Origin: Chengkuizengella sediminis
GTDB taxonomy: Bacteria; Bacillota; Bacilli; Paenibacillales; KCTC-33759
Assembly: GCF_010078385.1 (NCBI RefSeq)
Contig: NZ_SIJC01000006.1
Span: 1-64,000 of the forward strand
Direction: 5' to 3'
DNA: 64,000 nucleotides
Part shown: in pieces, positions 18,087-26,855 of the stretch
How the letters are laid out: each line of letters begins with the position of its first letter
Position numbering within the stretch: position 1 is the first letter of the stretch
Position numbers and translations under genes: made by a program
The notes under the pieces: model-generated
Databases searched by the model: none
What the model was told of the DNA's origin: nothing
What the model saw: the letters and a program-made list of their open reading frames with translations, nothing else

Positions 18087-18938
18087 ATGAATATACAAAA
18101 AACACCAGATTGGGTTTCTCAATATTTAAAAAAGTTGCATTTAACAATACCGGAATCTCCTTCATATGAGTTTCTGGAATTGTTTTGCAAGAGGCATCTT
18201 TCTACATTACCTTTTGAAAATGTGAGTAAATTGCTTGATTTTTCTGATTATAGAACAAACCAGTATTACATTCCCCCAATAGAAAAGTATGTAGAGAATT
18301 TATTTAATGATTTTGGAGGAACTTGCATCGTATTAAATCCTTATGCTCAAAAATTGTTATCGTGTATAGGATATGATTGTGATCTAGTACTGTTGGGTTC
18401 AGGTCATACAGCTATTTTAGTGAAATTACCTGAATTTCCAGCTGAACGATTATATATGGATTTTGGTGGGGCCGCGCCAATTTTTAGACCAGTTAGGTTT
18501 GAAAATAGAAAAAATTCTTCAACTTATGGACCAGATGAAATTCAAATACTTCCAGATGACGAACAAGAAGGTTATTATCGTTTTACTAGATATCGTCATG
18601 GCAATTTTGTAAATAATGCTTGGATTTTTAATCCAGATAACACTTGTTCTGCTCAAGATGTTAATGAGGTTATAAAGAACTCTTTTAAAACGGATGCTTT
18701 TTTTATGTCCAAACTTCGTGTAGATCTATTTCAAATAAAAAATGGGCGAACACTATCTCTAAATAATAATAAACTTTCGATTAGAACTTTAGATTTAAAA
18801 GAAACTGAAATAAAGTTGAGCAGCGTTGAGGAAATAGAGAGTGTGATCCATAAAGAATATTCTTTGCCAAAGCTTCCTGTGAGAAAAGCGATTGAAGTAT
18901 TAGAGGGATTCGGTATAGATATTTTTCAAGAGAAATGA
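18087..18938 (+). CDS. Arylamine N-acetyltransferase family protein
   Basis: 283 residues from the ATG at 18087 (GGAGTGG upstream; the GTG at 18078 lies within that site). The catalytic triad is recognisable: C80 in FGGTCIVLN, H107 in GSGHTAILV, D125 in MDFGGAAP. NATs transfer acetyl or acyl groups from CoA to aromatic amines. The CIVLN motif departs from the usual RGGxCxELN by lacking the arginine and glutamate, so substrate or acyl specificity may differ. Confidence 0.8.
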   Translation: MNIQKTPDWVSQYLKKLHLTIPESPSYEFLELFCKRHLSTLPFENVSKLLDFSDYRTNQYYIPPIEKYVENLFNDFGGTCIVLNPYAQKLLSCIGYDCDLVLLGSGHTAILVKLPEFPAERLYMDFGGAAPIFRPVRFENRKNSSTYGPDEIQILPDDEQEGYYRFTRYRHGNFVNNAWIFNPDNTCSAQDVNEVIKNSFKTDAFFMSKLRVDLFQIKNGRTLSLNNNKLSIRTLDLKETEIKLSSVEEIESVIHKEYSLPKLPVRKAIEVLEGFGIDIFQEK

Positions 18939-19197
18939 TCGGTTGACTTTTACGGATGGATATGTTAACTTGTATAAGTTGTTGCTTTAAAACCTCAGAT
19001 TGTTCCTCATTAGGTATTAATCCTCACCATATGATTCAAATTCTCATAACCCTAATAGAGTTTGTAAGTATTACTGATTCACACTGGCGCGGTCATCGGA
19101 GCCGCAAGGACAAAAGAGAGGTAGGGCTTTTGTTGTTTTAGGTTATACAAAAAATAAAATGGTATACATTTTAAAATATATGGAACTAAGCAACACT

Positions 19198-19243
19198 CAA
19201 AAGCTGATATTCATACATGAAGGTATGAAATATCAGCTTTTTT
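19198..19243. terminator. Strong bidirectional terminator
   Basis: About 18-bp stem (AAAAGCTGATATTCATAC with its complement after a short loop), then TTTTTT; A-rich on the other flank, so it can serve both the NAT gene and the converging PadR gene. 18939-19197 contains no supported gene. Confidence 0.85.
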
Positions 19244-19280
19244 AACTTATGAATGAATCAATCTTGAAGATATGTGTATT

Positions 19281-19799
19281 TTAATTATTTTCTAACTTTT
19301 TTATGCCACTTAGTAAAACATTTAACTGGCTTTTGTGATATTCAATGCCGATTTCAAGACTGATCTTTTGTGTATCTGACATATTTACGGAGTACTTAGT
19401 GTGCATTTGTTCAAGTTGTTCTATCGTATTTTTATTTTGTGAGATGGCATTATCGATGGTATTAAATAATTGGTTTTTATCCATAAATTCTCCAAAATAC
19501 AGTCTCATACAAATATCAGAGCGTATATTATCTCTCTTTACTTCACTTTGCAGATAATTCTCAAAAAGTTCTTCCCCTTTTGTTGTGATCGAAAATAAAT
19601 GCTTATTTGGTTTACCTTCTTGAATTAAGGTCTTTTTAAAGATATATTCATTTTCTTCTAGTTTTTTTAATGTAGGATACACGCTGCCATAACTGGAATC
19701 AAAAAAAAAGGAAAACTCCTCTTCGAATTTTTTTTTAATATCATAACCAGACATATCCTTTGTTTTTAATAATCCTAAAATCACATCTTTTGCTTGCAT
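19281..19799 (-). CDS. PadR-family transcriptional regulator
   Basis: 172 residues. Winged helix at 1-80 with family signatures LGLLKTKDMSGYDIKKKFEE and SSYGSVYPTLKKLEENEYI. The C-terminal antiparallel helices (Vir_act_alpha_C type, residues ~95-170) mediate dimerisation. It lies 15 bases downstream of the DoxX-like membrane gene on the same strand and probably represses that operon in response to a ligand. The region upstream of the operon (20310-20335) is rich in near-palindromic TTAATA/TATTAA repeats that could be its operator. Confidence 0.88.
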   Translation of the reverse strand: MQAKDVILGLLKTKDMSGYDIKKKFEEEFSFFFDSSYGSVYPTLKKLEENEYIFKKTLIQEGKPNKHLFSITTKGEELFENYLQSEVKRDNIRSDICMRLYFGEFMDKNQLFNTIDNAISQNKNTIEQLEQMHTKYSVNMSDTQKISLEIGIEYHKSQLNVLLSGIKKLENN

Positions 19800-19814
19800 T
19801 TTGTTCTCCTTTAT

Positions 19815-20297
19815 CTATTGTTTTATTGATTCAGTTGATTGATTCTGTTCAACTCCAGTGCACCATAAAACCCATATCATAAGCAGTGGTTGTAGAGCGA
19901 GTCGTATCCACAAGTAGGTTGGATTACTTGGAATGGCACCAGATAATTGTGTGGCATATAAAGCATTGTTTAGATTAGCAGGAAAAACTGCAATAAAATA
20001 AATAACCAGTAGAATCCCCGATATTCTTTTAAAGCGTGGAATAAGGAGACCTACTCCGAAAAGGATCTCAAACACACCTGTCATATACACAATGGCTAAT
20101 TTAAAAGGGATTATAGAGGGGATCATTTTTAGCATATCATCCATTAGCACAAAATGACTAATACCAATAAAAATAAGCATAATAGACATCGAATAATTCC
20201 CTATCTCTCTAATTGTTAAAGCTCTAGGTAGAAGACCTATTGTAGATAAAATAAAAAAAACAGAAAAGCTGATAAACATGATGATGAATGGAATCAT
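19815..20297 (-). CDS. DoxX-like membrane protein
   Basis: 160 residues with four to five membrane helices and the DoxX-type core (GVFEILFGVGLLIPRFKRISG). The family is linked to thiol/redox stress or quinol chemistry in some bacteria, but the role is generally unclear. First gene of a two-gene operon with padR. A second, shorter DoxX protein is at 38632-39003. Confidence 0.75.
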   Translation of the reverse strand: MIPFIIMFISFSVFFILSTIGLLPRALTIREIGNYSMSIMLIFIGISHFVLMDDMLKMIPSIIPFKLAIVYMTGVFEILFGVGLLIPRFKRISGILLVIYFIAVFPANLNNALYATQLSGAIPSNPTYLWIRLALQPLLMIWVLWCTGVEQNQSTESIKQ

Positions 20298-20396
20298 ATG
20301 GTTTCTCCCTTAAAAATTATTATTAATATTATTAATATACATAATATGAATAATAAATACTACTACATTTCTAAAAAAGTTTTAGAATATAAAAGA

Positions 20397-20434
20397 AAAA
20401 CCATTCGAAAATGGGTTCATTCTCGAATGGTTTT
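20397..20434 (-). terminator. Terminator of the MerR-family gene
   Basis: Perfect 12-bp stem AAAACCATTCGA/TCGAATGGTTTT, downstream of the minus-strand regulator. Confidence 0.75.
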
Positions 20435-20480
20435 CACGGATTGGTTCTACTGGTTTGTATGAATCTGATTCATTGTTTTA

Positions 20481-21239
20481 TCAATTAGTCTGATTGTCAC
20501 AGTAGACAAACATAGCTTGTTTCATAAATTCAGCTAAACCTTGTTTGTGTTTATCGATGTTTTTCGTAAATCGTTCATCTGAAACGTACATATCTCCAAG
20601 TCCTCTGAAGATGTCAACCGTACATTCGTAATAATATTTAGTAATATGCTGTCTCCATTCGTGTATCGTATCTTGAGTTTGTTCATCCTCAGGAGCAAAT
20701 TCCATTCTTGAAGCTAACTTTTTATATATACCATTTGCTTCTTCAGTGATATTTTTCCAATCTTCTTTCGTATAATTTTTCGTTTTCTCTGCCGTTTTTT
20801 TATAGGTTTCACCGTAATTTTGTTTCGCTTCATCAGCATATTTTACTTGATGTTCTTCAATTTCTTTCATGTCAAACCCGTTAAACATCTCTTTGTTTTC
20901 CATTTTAATTCCTCCTTCAATTGACTCTAACGTTTTATTCACCGTTTTGATCATTTCCTCGATGCGGTTTTTCTTTTTTAATAACACTTCTTTGTGAGTT
21001 TTAAGAGCCTTTTTTCTGTCAAAGTCAGCTCGATCTAAAATCTCTTTAATTTCCTGCAGACTAAAATCCATTTCCTTAAAAAATAAGATTTGCTGCAGTC
21101 TTTCGAGGTTTTGATCAGTATAAAGTCGATATCTGGCCGGAGTAGTTGTTTCAGGTTCAAGCAGTCCAATGCGATCATAGTGGTGAAGTGTGCGCACACT
21201 TACACCTACAATGCTTGAAACTTCTTTTACTTTATACAT
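20481..21239 (-). CDS. MerR-family multidrug regulator with TipAS domain (Mta/TipAL type)
   Basis: 252 residues. N-terminal MerR winged helix (MYKVKEVSSIVGVSVRTLHHYDRIGLL), a dimerisation coiled coil (~76-110), and a C-terminal TipAS drug-recognition domain (~130-250; KYADEAKQNYGETY and EWRQHITKYYYECT). B. subtilis Mta (257 residues) activates multidrug-efflux genes and its own gene. No efflux gene is next to it here, so its targets are probably elsewhere. Confidence 0.88.
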   Translation of the reverse strand: MYKVKEVSSIVGVSVRTLHHYDRIGLLEPETTTPARYRLYTDQNLERLQQILFFKEMDFSLQEIKEILDRADFDRKKALKTHKEVLLKKKNRIEEMIKTVNKTLESIEGGIKMENKEMFNGFDMKEIEEHQVKYADEAKQNYGETYKKTAEKTKNYTKEDWKNITEEANGIYKKLASRMEFAPEDEQTQDTIHEWRQHITKYYYECTVDIFRGLGDMYVSDERFTKNIDKHKQGLAEFMKQAMFVYCDNQTN

Positions 21240-21429
21240 GAAGTATCACCTCCAAATTCATCGTAAGCTATGACGTACGGTTAGAGTCAACAAAAAGATA
21301 AAAAATTTATTTTTGAAAACACACTAAGAGTAGTAGTGCAGACCACAGGCATTGGTTCGTACTACTACTCAATGCGTATACACGGATTGACATTCGTCGT
21401 TTTCAATCTGGAAAGAGCTGTTATATATT

Positions 21430-21627
21430 ATGATTCAAAATATGATTAGGCTGAGGCGGTTTGTCCAGAATCATTTGATTGATTATTACGATAAATTAAA
21501 AACACAACCTTATCACAAATGTCATAAAGTTGCGTCCATCGCATGTGTTAACAAATTGTTGAAGACCGTCTTCTATTTTGTTGCACACAGCGTAGACTAT
21601 GACTACAGATTCGCAGCTTCATCATAG
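21430..21627 (+). pseudogene. IS110-family transposase, C-terminal fragment
   Basis: The last ~60 codons encode a typical IS110/IS116/IS902 C-terminal end (IDYYDKLKTQPYHKCHKVAS, then IACVNKLLKTVFYFVAHSVD). The DEDD catalytic N-terminal domain is missing, and upstream sequence back to the MerR gene is not open in this frame. No element ends or direct repeats could be recognised, so this is an old, truncated insertion. Confidence 0.75.
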
Positions 21628-21787
21628 TTATACATTTCATTTTAACATAAACTAACCTAGTGTAAAAAAATGAATTATCCTAGGTTAATTTGTGTTTTTT
21701 TGAAAAATGGAAACTAAGATTTTTGTTTTTATTAAAATAAATCCCTTGATAACACGCTACATCAGACTATTTATTCTAAATACCCAT

Positions 21788-21815
21788 ACAAAATCAATCT
21801 TGTTTGCATTATATA
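21788..21815 (+). promoter_or_regulatory. Sigma-K-like promoter of the triplicated protein gene
   Basis: AC (21788-21789), 17 bases, CATTATATA (21807-21815), one mismatch from consensus, 48 bases before the start. Confidence 0.55.
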
Positions 21816-21862
21816 AATATATACAAAAATAAGTCTGACAAAGAAAAGAGGTGAATAATCAA

Positions 21863-23230
21863 ATGTCATTTAAAAATAAAGTAGAGGTCAAACAATTTGA
21901 GTTTGTTACTCCTGTAAATACTCCTGATATAATAGTGGATATGATTTCTACTGATCCTACTAAACCTACTGTAGTAACAAAGATTACTTTTGACTGTTTA
22001 AAACCAGGAGATCGCATCTGGTTAAACAGTATTTTTCATTTAACTAATAATACGGGTCCGAATTTCGAACCTATCATAGATCACAAAATATTAAAAAATA
22101 ATGAACAGATTTATACAGCGAAAACTGAAATTGATACTCCGGGGGACGATTCTGAGGGGCAAATATTTTTACAAGAAACTGTAGATGTCATTGATTCTTT
22201 AGAAATAAATGTAACCTATCAGGTAGTTGTGAGTGCATCTACGGAGGGGGGAATTGCTTCAGATGTTTCTTTATTGGGTCCCATTGCGTTTACAGGTACT
22301 CTTTTGGACGATGGGAAAGACGGTTTTTCGTTTCAAAAATTAGAGGTCAAACAATTTGAATTTTCCCCTCCTGTGAAGACTGATGATCCAATAGTAGATA
22401 TGATTTCTACTGATTTTGATAATCCTACTGTTGTGACAAAAATTACTTTTGATTGTTTAAAACCAGGGGATCGCATCTGGTTAAACAGTATTTTTCATTT
22501 AACTAATAATGCGGATGATGAACCTATCATAGATCATAGAATATTAAAAAATAATGTGTCTATTTATACTGCAAGAACCGAAATTGATGGAGGTGTAGCT
22601 AGAGATTCTATTGGGCAAATATTTTCACAACAATACGTGGATGTGATTGACTCTTTAGAAAAAAATGTAACCTATCAGGTAGTTGTGAGTGCATCTACGG
22701 AGGGGGGAATTACTTCAGATGTTTCTTTATTGGGCCCCATTGAGTTTACGGGTACTCGATATGTCGATGGGAAAAAGGGTTTACCCTTAAATAAAGTAGA
22801 GATTAAACAATTTGAATTCGTTACTCCTGAAAAAGAACCAACCGAAGTAACGGAGATTGGTAACTCTACTAACCCCACTGCTGTTGCAAAAGTTACTTTT
22901 GACTGTTTAAAACCAGGGGATCGCGTCTGGTTAAACAGTATTTTTCATTTAACTAATAATCAGGATAATAACCTTCTCATAGTTCACGCCATATTAAAGA
23001 ATAATGAACAGATTTATACAGCAAAAACTGAAATTGATACTCAGGGGGACGATTCTGAAGGGCAAATATTTTCACAAGAAACTGTAGATGTCATTGATTC
23101 TTTAGAAAAAAATGTGACCTATCAAGTGATTGTAAGTACACCTAGTATAAATGGTACGGATGTTTTTTTATTTGGTCCTATTACTTTTACGGGTACTCGA
23201 TACGTTGTACGGAAAAAGGGTTTTGGGTAA
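21863..23230 (+). CDS. Triplicated ~150-residue repeat protein, probable spore-surface protein
   Basis: 455 residues from the ATG at 21863 (AAGAGGTGA nine bases upstream). The protein is three tandem units of about 150 residues, each opening with VE[V/I]KQFEF and sharing TFDCLKPGDR[I/V]WLNSIF, HLTNN, [I/V]xH.ILKNN, VDVIDSLE.NVTYQV and GPI.FTGT. There is no signal peptide, membrane segment or known domain. Predicted to be all beta. Each unit has exactly one cysteine at the same place (FDC). The smaller protein at 2741-3076 appears to be a single distant unit. A sigma-K-like promoter suggests mother-cell expression and a coat or exosporium location; this is inference. Confidence 0.7.
   Translation: MSFKNKVEVKQFEFVTPVNTPDIIVDMISTDPTKPTVVTKITFDCLKPGDRIWLNSIFHLTNNTGPNFEPIIDHKILKNNEQIYTAKTEIDTPGDDSEGQIFLQETVDVIDSLEINVTYQVVVSASTEGGIASDVSLLGPIAFTGTLLDDGKDGFSFQKLEVKQFEFSPPVKTDDPIVDMISTDFDNPTVVTKITFDCLKPGDRIWLNSIFHLTNNADDEPIIDHRILKNNVSIYTARTEIDGGVARDSIGQIFSQQYVDVIDSLEKNVTYQVVVSASTEGGITSDVSLLGPIEFTGTRYVDGKKGLPLNKVEIKQFEFVTPEKEPTEVTEIGNSTNPTAVAKVTFDCLKPGDRVWLNSIFHLTNNQDNNLLIVHAILKNNEQIYTAKTEIDTQGDDSEGQIFSQETVDVIDSLEKNVTYQVIVSTPSINGTDVFLFGPITFTGTRYVVRKKGFG
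21878..23210 (+). repeat. Three tandem ~458-bp coding repeats
   Basis: Units begin near 21881, 22340 and 22797. Long identical DNA tracts remain between units, for example the run encoding GDRIWLNSIFHLTNN, including synonymous positions, indicating recent duplication or ongoing gene conversion. Confidence 0.85.
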
Positions 23231-23333
23231 TATCTTTTGAATTTAAGGTGAGAAGTTATATTAGGGAAGAGTGATTTTAATAAAACATAAACATAATATT
23301 AATTTTTAAATTATACTTGACTAATCGTAAGAA

Positions 23334-23363
23334 TAGACCGCCTTTATTTAAAAAAGCGGTCTA
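23334..23363. terminator. Hairpin between converging genes
   Basis: TAGACCGC (23334-23341) pairs with GCGGTCTA (23356-23363); likely shared terminator. Confidence 0.6.
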
Positions 23364-23377
23364 CCTTAATGTTTACT

Positions 23378-24307
23378 TTATTTCTCTTCCTCTTCATCCT
23401 TCCAAGTCTGTGGATGATTATCACTTATGTATTGAACAGCCGCTGCATTGGACTCAACCTGTTTCACATTTTTACAACCTGGGATAACAGTAGTGACTGC
23501 TGGATGTTTGAGACACCATGCTAATGCCCACTGTGCCATATCCATCTTTTCAGGAACTTCGTATTGTTTGATTTCCTCAACGATTTTTAGCCTGTCATCT
23601 CGATCTGTATGTCGATGTCTTACGTCTGTCTGACCGAACTCAGCACCTGGTTTATATTTTCCACTTAAATAACCGCTGGCTAATGGGACTCTAGCTAATA
23701 CACCAAGATCTTGTTCTTGACAAGAAGGGAAAACCTCATTTTCTGGTTTTCGATCTAATCGATTGTATACAACCTGGATCGCTTTTGCGTTTACTTTCGT
23801 TGCGTTTTTGGTTTGATGTATGTTTTCGTTGCTACCGATAGAAATTCCAAGATGACGAATTTTTCCCGCTTGTACTTGTTTATCTAAAGCTGTCCACAAT
23901 TCATCATTATCGAAGTATTCATCGGTACCAGAGTGGAATTGATACAGATCGATATAATCCGTTTGAAGAGCCTTTAAAGAGTCTTCCAATTGTTTAATGA
24001 CCTGATCGGCACTCCAAACTTGATCACGTTCAAATAAACCGTTAAACTTATGTCCAAATTTAGTGGCCACAACCCAATCTTCACGTTTTTCATTTTTTAA
24101 ATATTGTCCAATTAATGATTCCGATAAATGATCACCATAACATTCGGCTGTATCAATGAGATTGATGCCAACCTCTTTTGCTTTTTCTAAAATTTGAGCT
24201 GCTTCTTGCGCTGTATAGGTTTCACCCCATTCGCCACCAAATTGCCATGTCCCTACTCCAACAATAGATACTTTTAAATCCGTTTTTCCAAGACGACGAT
24301 ATTTCAT
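23378..24307 (-). CDS. Aldo/keto reductase
   Basis: 309 residues from ATG 24307 (GAGGAGAG upstream). NADPH-dependent TIM-barrel oxidoreductase with the catalytic tetrad D52, Y57 (DTAECYGDH), K83 (ATKFGH) and H125 (YQFHSGT). Reduces aldehydes or ketones; the exact substrate is unknown. It is the second gene of a pair with the FAD monooxygenase (33-base gap, same strand). Confidence 0.9.
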   Translation of the reverse strand: MKYRRLGKTDLKVSIVGVGTWQFGGEWGETYTAQEAAQILEKAKEVGINLIDTAECYGDHLSESLIGQYLKNEKREDWVVATKFGHKFNGLFERDQVWSADQVIKQLEDSLKALQTDYIDLYQFHSGTDEYFDNDELWTALDKQVQAGKIRHLGISIGSNENIHQTKNATKVNAKAIQVVYNRLDRKPENEVFPSCQEQDLGVLARVPLASGYLSGKYKPGAEFGQTDVRHRHTDRDDRLKIVEEIKQYEVPEKMDMAQWALAWCLKHPAVTTVIPGCKNVKQVESNAAAVQYISDNHPQTWKDEEEEK

Positions 24308-24340
24308 GTATTTTCTCTCCTCTAAATACAAAGATTATAA

Positions 24341-25399
24341 TTACATACTTTTTAGACTACTCACGATATATTCTGCATCTTCTCCCACTCCTCCAAGGAG
24401 GGCAGAAGGTCTTTTATGTAACCAAGGTAACCCAATAAAAAACAACCCTGGAACTGAAGAAACTCCTCTTTTGTGCAGTGGGTTTCCTTTTTGGTTAATT
24501 ACATTATTTATTTTAATCCATTCGAAGTTCTGTGTAAAACCTGTTGCCCAAATGATATTATCTACAGTTAATGTTTTTCCATCTTCAAATGTAACCTCAT
24601 TTCCGTTTATAGATGTTGTTTTTGCAGTCAGTTTCACTTTATTATGTTGAATAAGTTCTTTTAATTCAGTCCCCATGATGGGTTCAGGTTGTTTTTTGAT
24701 CCATTCTCCAAACTTTGTTCCTGAACGAAATACATCATAGATTTTGAGTGTTTCAAACCACCAAAAGACACTCTTACCTGCAAACTTATGTGGTGAAAAT
24801 TTTAATTTTTGACTAGTTGAGAGATATACATCATGTGTGTTATGAAGTTCTACAGCAATTTGTGCTCCAGAGTTCCCTGCTCCTACTATTAATGTTTTCC
24901 CTTTGTTAAGTTGCTCTGGATTTTTATATTGTGAGGAGTGTAATTGTATGATTTGTTCATCCAATCCTGAATCATTTAATTTAGGGATAAAAGGAATTTG
25001 AAATGGCCCTGTTGCAATGACAACTATTTTTGAATGATATGTTTTATCATTTGTTACAGTAATAAATCGATCGGTTTCCTTTGTTAATTGTGTAACCTTG
25101 GTATTCAGTTTAACAGGGATGGAAAATTGTTTTTGATATTGTTTTAAATAATCTGCGGTTTCATTTTTGTTAGGGTATCCATTAGGTTCTCCTGGAAATG
25201 GGAAACCGGGTAAACTACTATATTTTCTAGGTGAAAATAAGATTAACGAATCGTAACGTTTAACCCATGTTTCTCCTATTTGTGAATTTTGATCTAATAA
25301 TAAAAAAGATAGATTTGATTGCTTTAAATAATAGCCTAAAGCTAAACCTGCTTGTCCCGCTCCTATGACTATGACATCGAGTTTTACTGATTCACTCAC
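24341..25399 (-). CDS. Flavin-dependent monooxygenase / NAD(P)-binding oxidoreductase (CzcO-like)
   Basis: 352 residues. Two dinucleotide-binding motifs: FAD site VIVIGAGQAGLALGYYLK at residue ~10 and NADPH site LIVGAGNSGAQIAVEL near 170; the FAD-binding GETWVKRYDSL and a late ATGFTQNFEW complete the family pattern. Related proteins include CzcO and putative Baeyer-Villiger/flavin monooxygenases. Substrate unknown; pairing with an aldo/keto reductase suggests detoxification of a carbonyl compound. Confidence 0.85.
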   Translation of the reverse strand: MSESVKLDVIVIGAGQAGLALGYYLKQSNLSFLLLDQNSQIGETWVKRYDSLILFSPRKYSSLPGFPFPGEPNGYPNKNETADYLKQYQKQFSIPVKLNTKVTQLTKETDRFITVTNDKTYHSKIVVIATGPFQIPFIPKLNDSGLDEQIIQLHSSQYKNPEQLNKGKTLIVGAGNSGAQIAVELHNTHDVYLSTSQKLKFSPHKFAGKSVFWWFETLKIYDVFRSGTKFGEWIKKQPEPIMGTELKELIQHNKVKLTAKTTSINGNEVTFEDGKTLTVDNIIWATGFTQNFEWIKINNVINQKGNPLHKRGVSSVPGLFFIGLPWLHKRPSALLGGVGEDAEYIVSSLKSM

Positions 25400-25428
25400 G
25401 AAATTACCGCCTTCCCATAAAAAAACAT

Positions 25429-25457
25429 TTGCGTTTTATATTAAGTCATGGTATATT
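25429..25457 (+). promoter_or_regulatory. Promoter of the tRNA pair
   Basis: TTGCGT (25429-25434), 17 bases, TATATT (25452-25457), 35 bases before the first tRNA. Confidence 0.65.
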
Positions 25458-25491
25458 AGTTCTTGTCGCAACAAAAGGTATTGAACAATAA

Positions 25492-25568
25492 CGGGACGTA
25501 GCTCAGCTTGGTAGAGCACTTGGTTTGGGACCAAGGGGTCGCATGTTCAAATCGTGTCGTCCCGACCA
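25492..25568 (+). tRNA. tRNA-Pro (anticodon TGG)
   Basis: 77 nt. Acceptor stem CGGGACG/CGTCCCG with encoded A-CCA end; anticodon stem CTTGG/CCAAG enclosing TTTGGGA, anticodon TGG; T-loop TTCAAAT. Complete cloverleaf. Confidence 0.96.
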
Positions 25569-25582
25569 TTAATACCTTACAT

Positions 25583-25656
25583 GCGGGTGTAGTTCAATGG
25601 TAGAACTCCAGCCTTCCAAGCTGGTCGCGTGGGTTCGATTCCCATCACCCGCTCCA
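25583..25656 (+). tRNA. tRNA-Gly (anticodon TCC)
   Basis: 74 nt, 14 bases after tRNA-Pro, so co-transcribed. Acceptor GCGGGTG/CACCCGC with encoded TCCA end; anticodon stem CCAGC/GCTGG around CTTCCAA, anticodon TCC; T-loop TTCGATT. Confidence 0.96.
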
Positions 25657-25675
25657 TTACATATTACTATCAATT

Positions 25676-25702
25676 CAGAGCATAGAAATGTTCTGTTTTT
25701 TT
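25676..25702 (+). terminator. Terminator of the tRNA operon
   Basis: CAGAGCAT/ATGTTCTG stem (one G-U), loop AGAA, then seven T. Confidence 0.85.
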
Positions 25703-25854
25703 GTTTCTAAACATTTGTATATGAACACTTATTCATATATTGTATATTAACATTTTTATATTATCAAGTGTACCAAGCATTAAAATAGTATTGCAAGTGA
25801 ATGTAAGAATCATGTATGATTTTTATATATTGTGAAGGCTTTAATTATTAAGAA

Positions 25855-26427
25855 ATGGGGATGAAGCTGATGGACAGAAGTACATTAGGTAGGTTCACTA
25901 AAATCACAGCAGTGGTGAGTTTAGTCGTTATATTATTAGTTATAAATGTTGTACAATATTCTAAGAACAATAGTATAAATGAATTGAACGAAGATATAAA
26001 CAAACGGTTACAATTAAGTGAAGATGAGCAAAATACATTAATGAATGAGAAAGCAGCAACTGAAAAGGAATTATTAAAAGTTAAATTAGAAAATGACAAG
26101 TTAAGAAGTGAAATAACAGATTTGAATACTGATATTGAAAATTTGGAAATATTAGATTCTGCATCCATTCAAGAATTAAGTTGGGTTGGCATTGATGATT
26201 CTGAGGACATTATAACAGATTTATATGAACATCCAGAATTGATTCCTTTTGATGGTGTCTTGGGTGGTACAATGTTTTTTTACAAAGCAACAGTTATAAA
26301 CTATAAATGGGTTTACGCACATTTTGAAGATGGACATATTCATGGTGTAGGATTATATGAGTTTGAAGTAGATCATAATAACCAGATTACTTGGAAGTTA
26401 ATTGATGCATTTTTATCTGGAGATTAG
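25855..26427 (+). CDS. Membrane-anchored coiled-coil protein, unknown function
   Basis: Up to 190 residues. One N-terminal membrane helix (about 18-36, VVSLVVILLVINVVQYS), a coiled coil at ~42-100 with heptad-like Leu/Glu spacing, then a ~85-residue globular extracytoplasmic domain (WVGIDDSEDIITDLYEHPEL; HFEDGHIHGVGLYEFEVD). No family recognised. Start uncertain: ATG at 25855, 25861 or 25870; the GGGGATGAAG run best serves 25870. Monocistronic between the tRNAs and the pheST leader. Confidence 0.65.
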   Translation: MGMKLMDRSTLGRFTKITAVVSLVVILLVINVVQYSKNNSINELNEDINKRLQLSEDEQNTLMNEKAATEKELLKVKLENDKLRSEITDLNTDIENLEILDSASIQELSWVGIDDSEDIITDLYEHPELIPFDGVLGGTMFFYKATVINYKWVYAHFEDGHIHGVGLYEFEVDHNNQITWKLIDAFLSGD

Positions 26428-26468
26428 AAGGGATAGTTGAAATAAATCACAAATAAGTCTTAATTTAC

Positions 26469-26497
26469 TTGCAATTTATAACTTATTTTCATATAAT
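26469..26497 (+). promoter_or_regulatory. Sigma-A promoter of pheST
   Basis: TTGCAA (26469-26474), 17-base spacer, TATAAT (26492-26497); about 20 bases before the T-box leader. Confidence 0.8.
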
Positions 26498-26504
26498 ACC
26501 GTTA

Positions 26505-26777
26505 TTGAAATTAAATACAAAAATGCATTGAAGGGGAAAAGTAAGTAGCACTTCATTACAGGGAAGAAATGCCTAGATTGAGAGCCTTTCTACTTGAACA
26601 GACTACTGAAGTTCGCCCCAGAGCAGAAACTTGAAAAAACCAACTTTTTGGAAGTAGAGATTCCGGTGAATACACCGTTATTTAAATGAAGTGAGAATAT
26701 TTGTTATCTCGAATGTTCTAATTAGGGTGGTACCACGGCTCTTTCGTCCCTTACGGATGGAGGAGTCTTTTTTGTGC
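26505..26777 (+). ncRNA. T-box leader controlling pheST
   Basis: Contains the T-box core AGGGTGGTACCACGG at 26724-26738, which pairs with the uncharged tRNA acceptor end, followed by the terminator stem (about 26739-26770) and a T-run. A TTC triplet at 26612-26614, within GAAGTTCGCC, fits a phenylalanine specifier. Low charged tRNA-Phe would favour antitermination and expression of pheS and pheT. The specifier assignment is by position and codon match, not by folding. Confidence 0.9.
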
Positions 26778-26855
26778 AATGATATCTGCGGTTGTTTTTC
26801 ACTTTTTGGATTTGGAATAGTTAATTTTGTCGGTACATTTGAAGGAGGGTAAATA

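Larger units (their letters stand above)
21240..21862. other. Intergenic region with IS110 remnant
   Basis: Holds a decayed IS110-type transposase tail (21430-21627), a hairpin TAACCTAG/CTAGGTTA at about 21650-21695 followed by a T-run, and a sigma-K-like promoter (21788-21815) for the next gene. Confidence 0.6.

Noticed and set aside
18956-19141. 61-codon open frame after the arylamine N-acetyltransferase
   Set aside because: No ribosome site, odd composition, overlaps the region leading to the shared terminator; no family resemblance.
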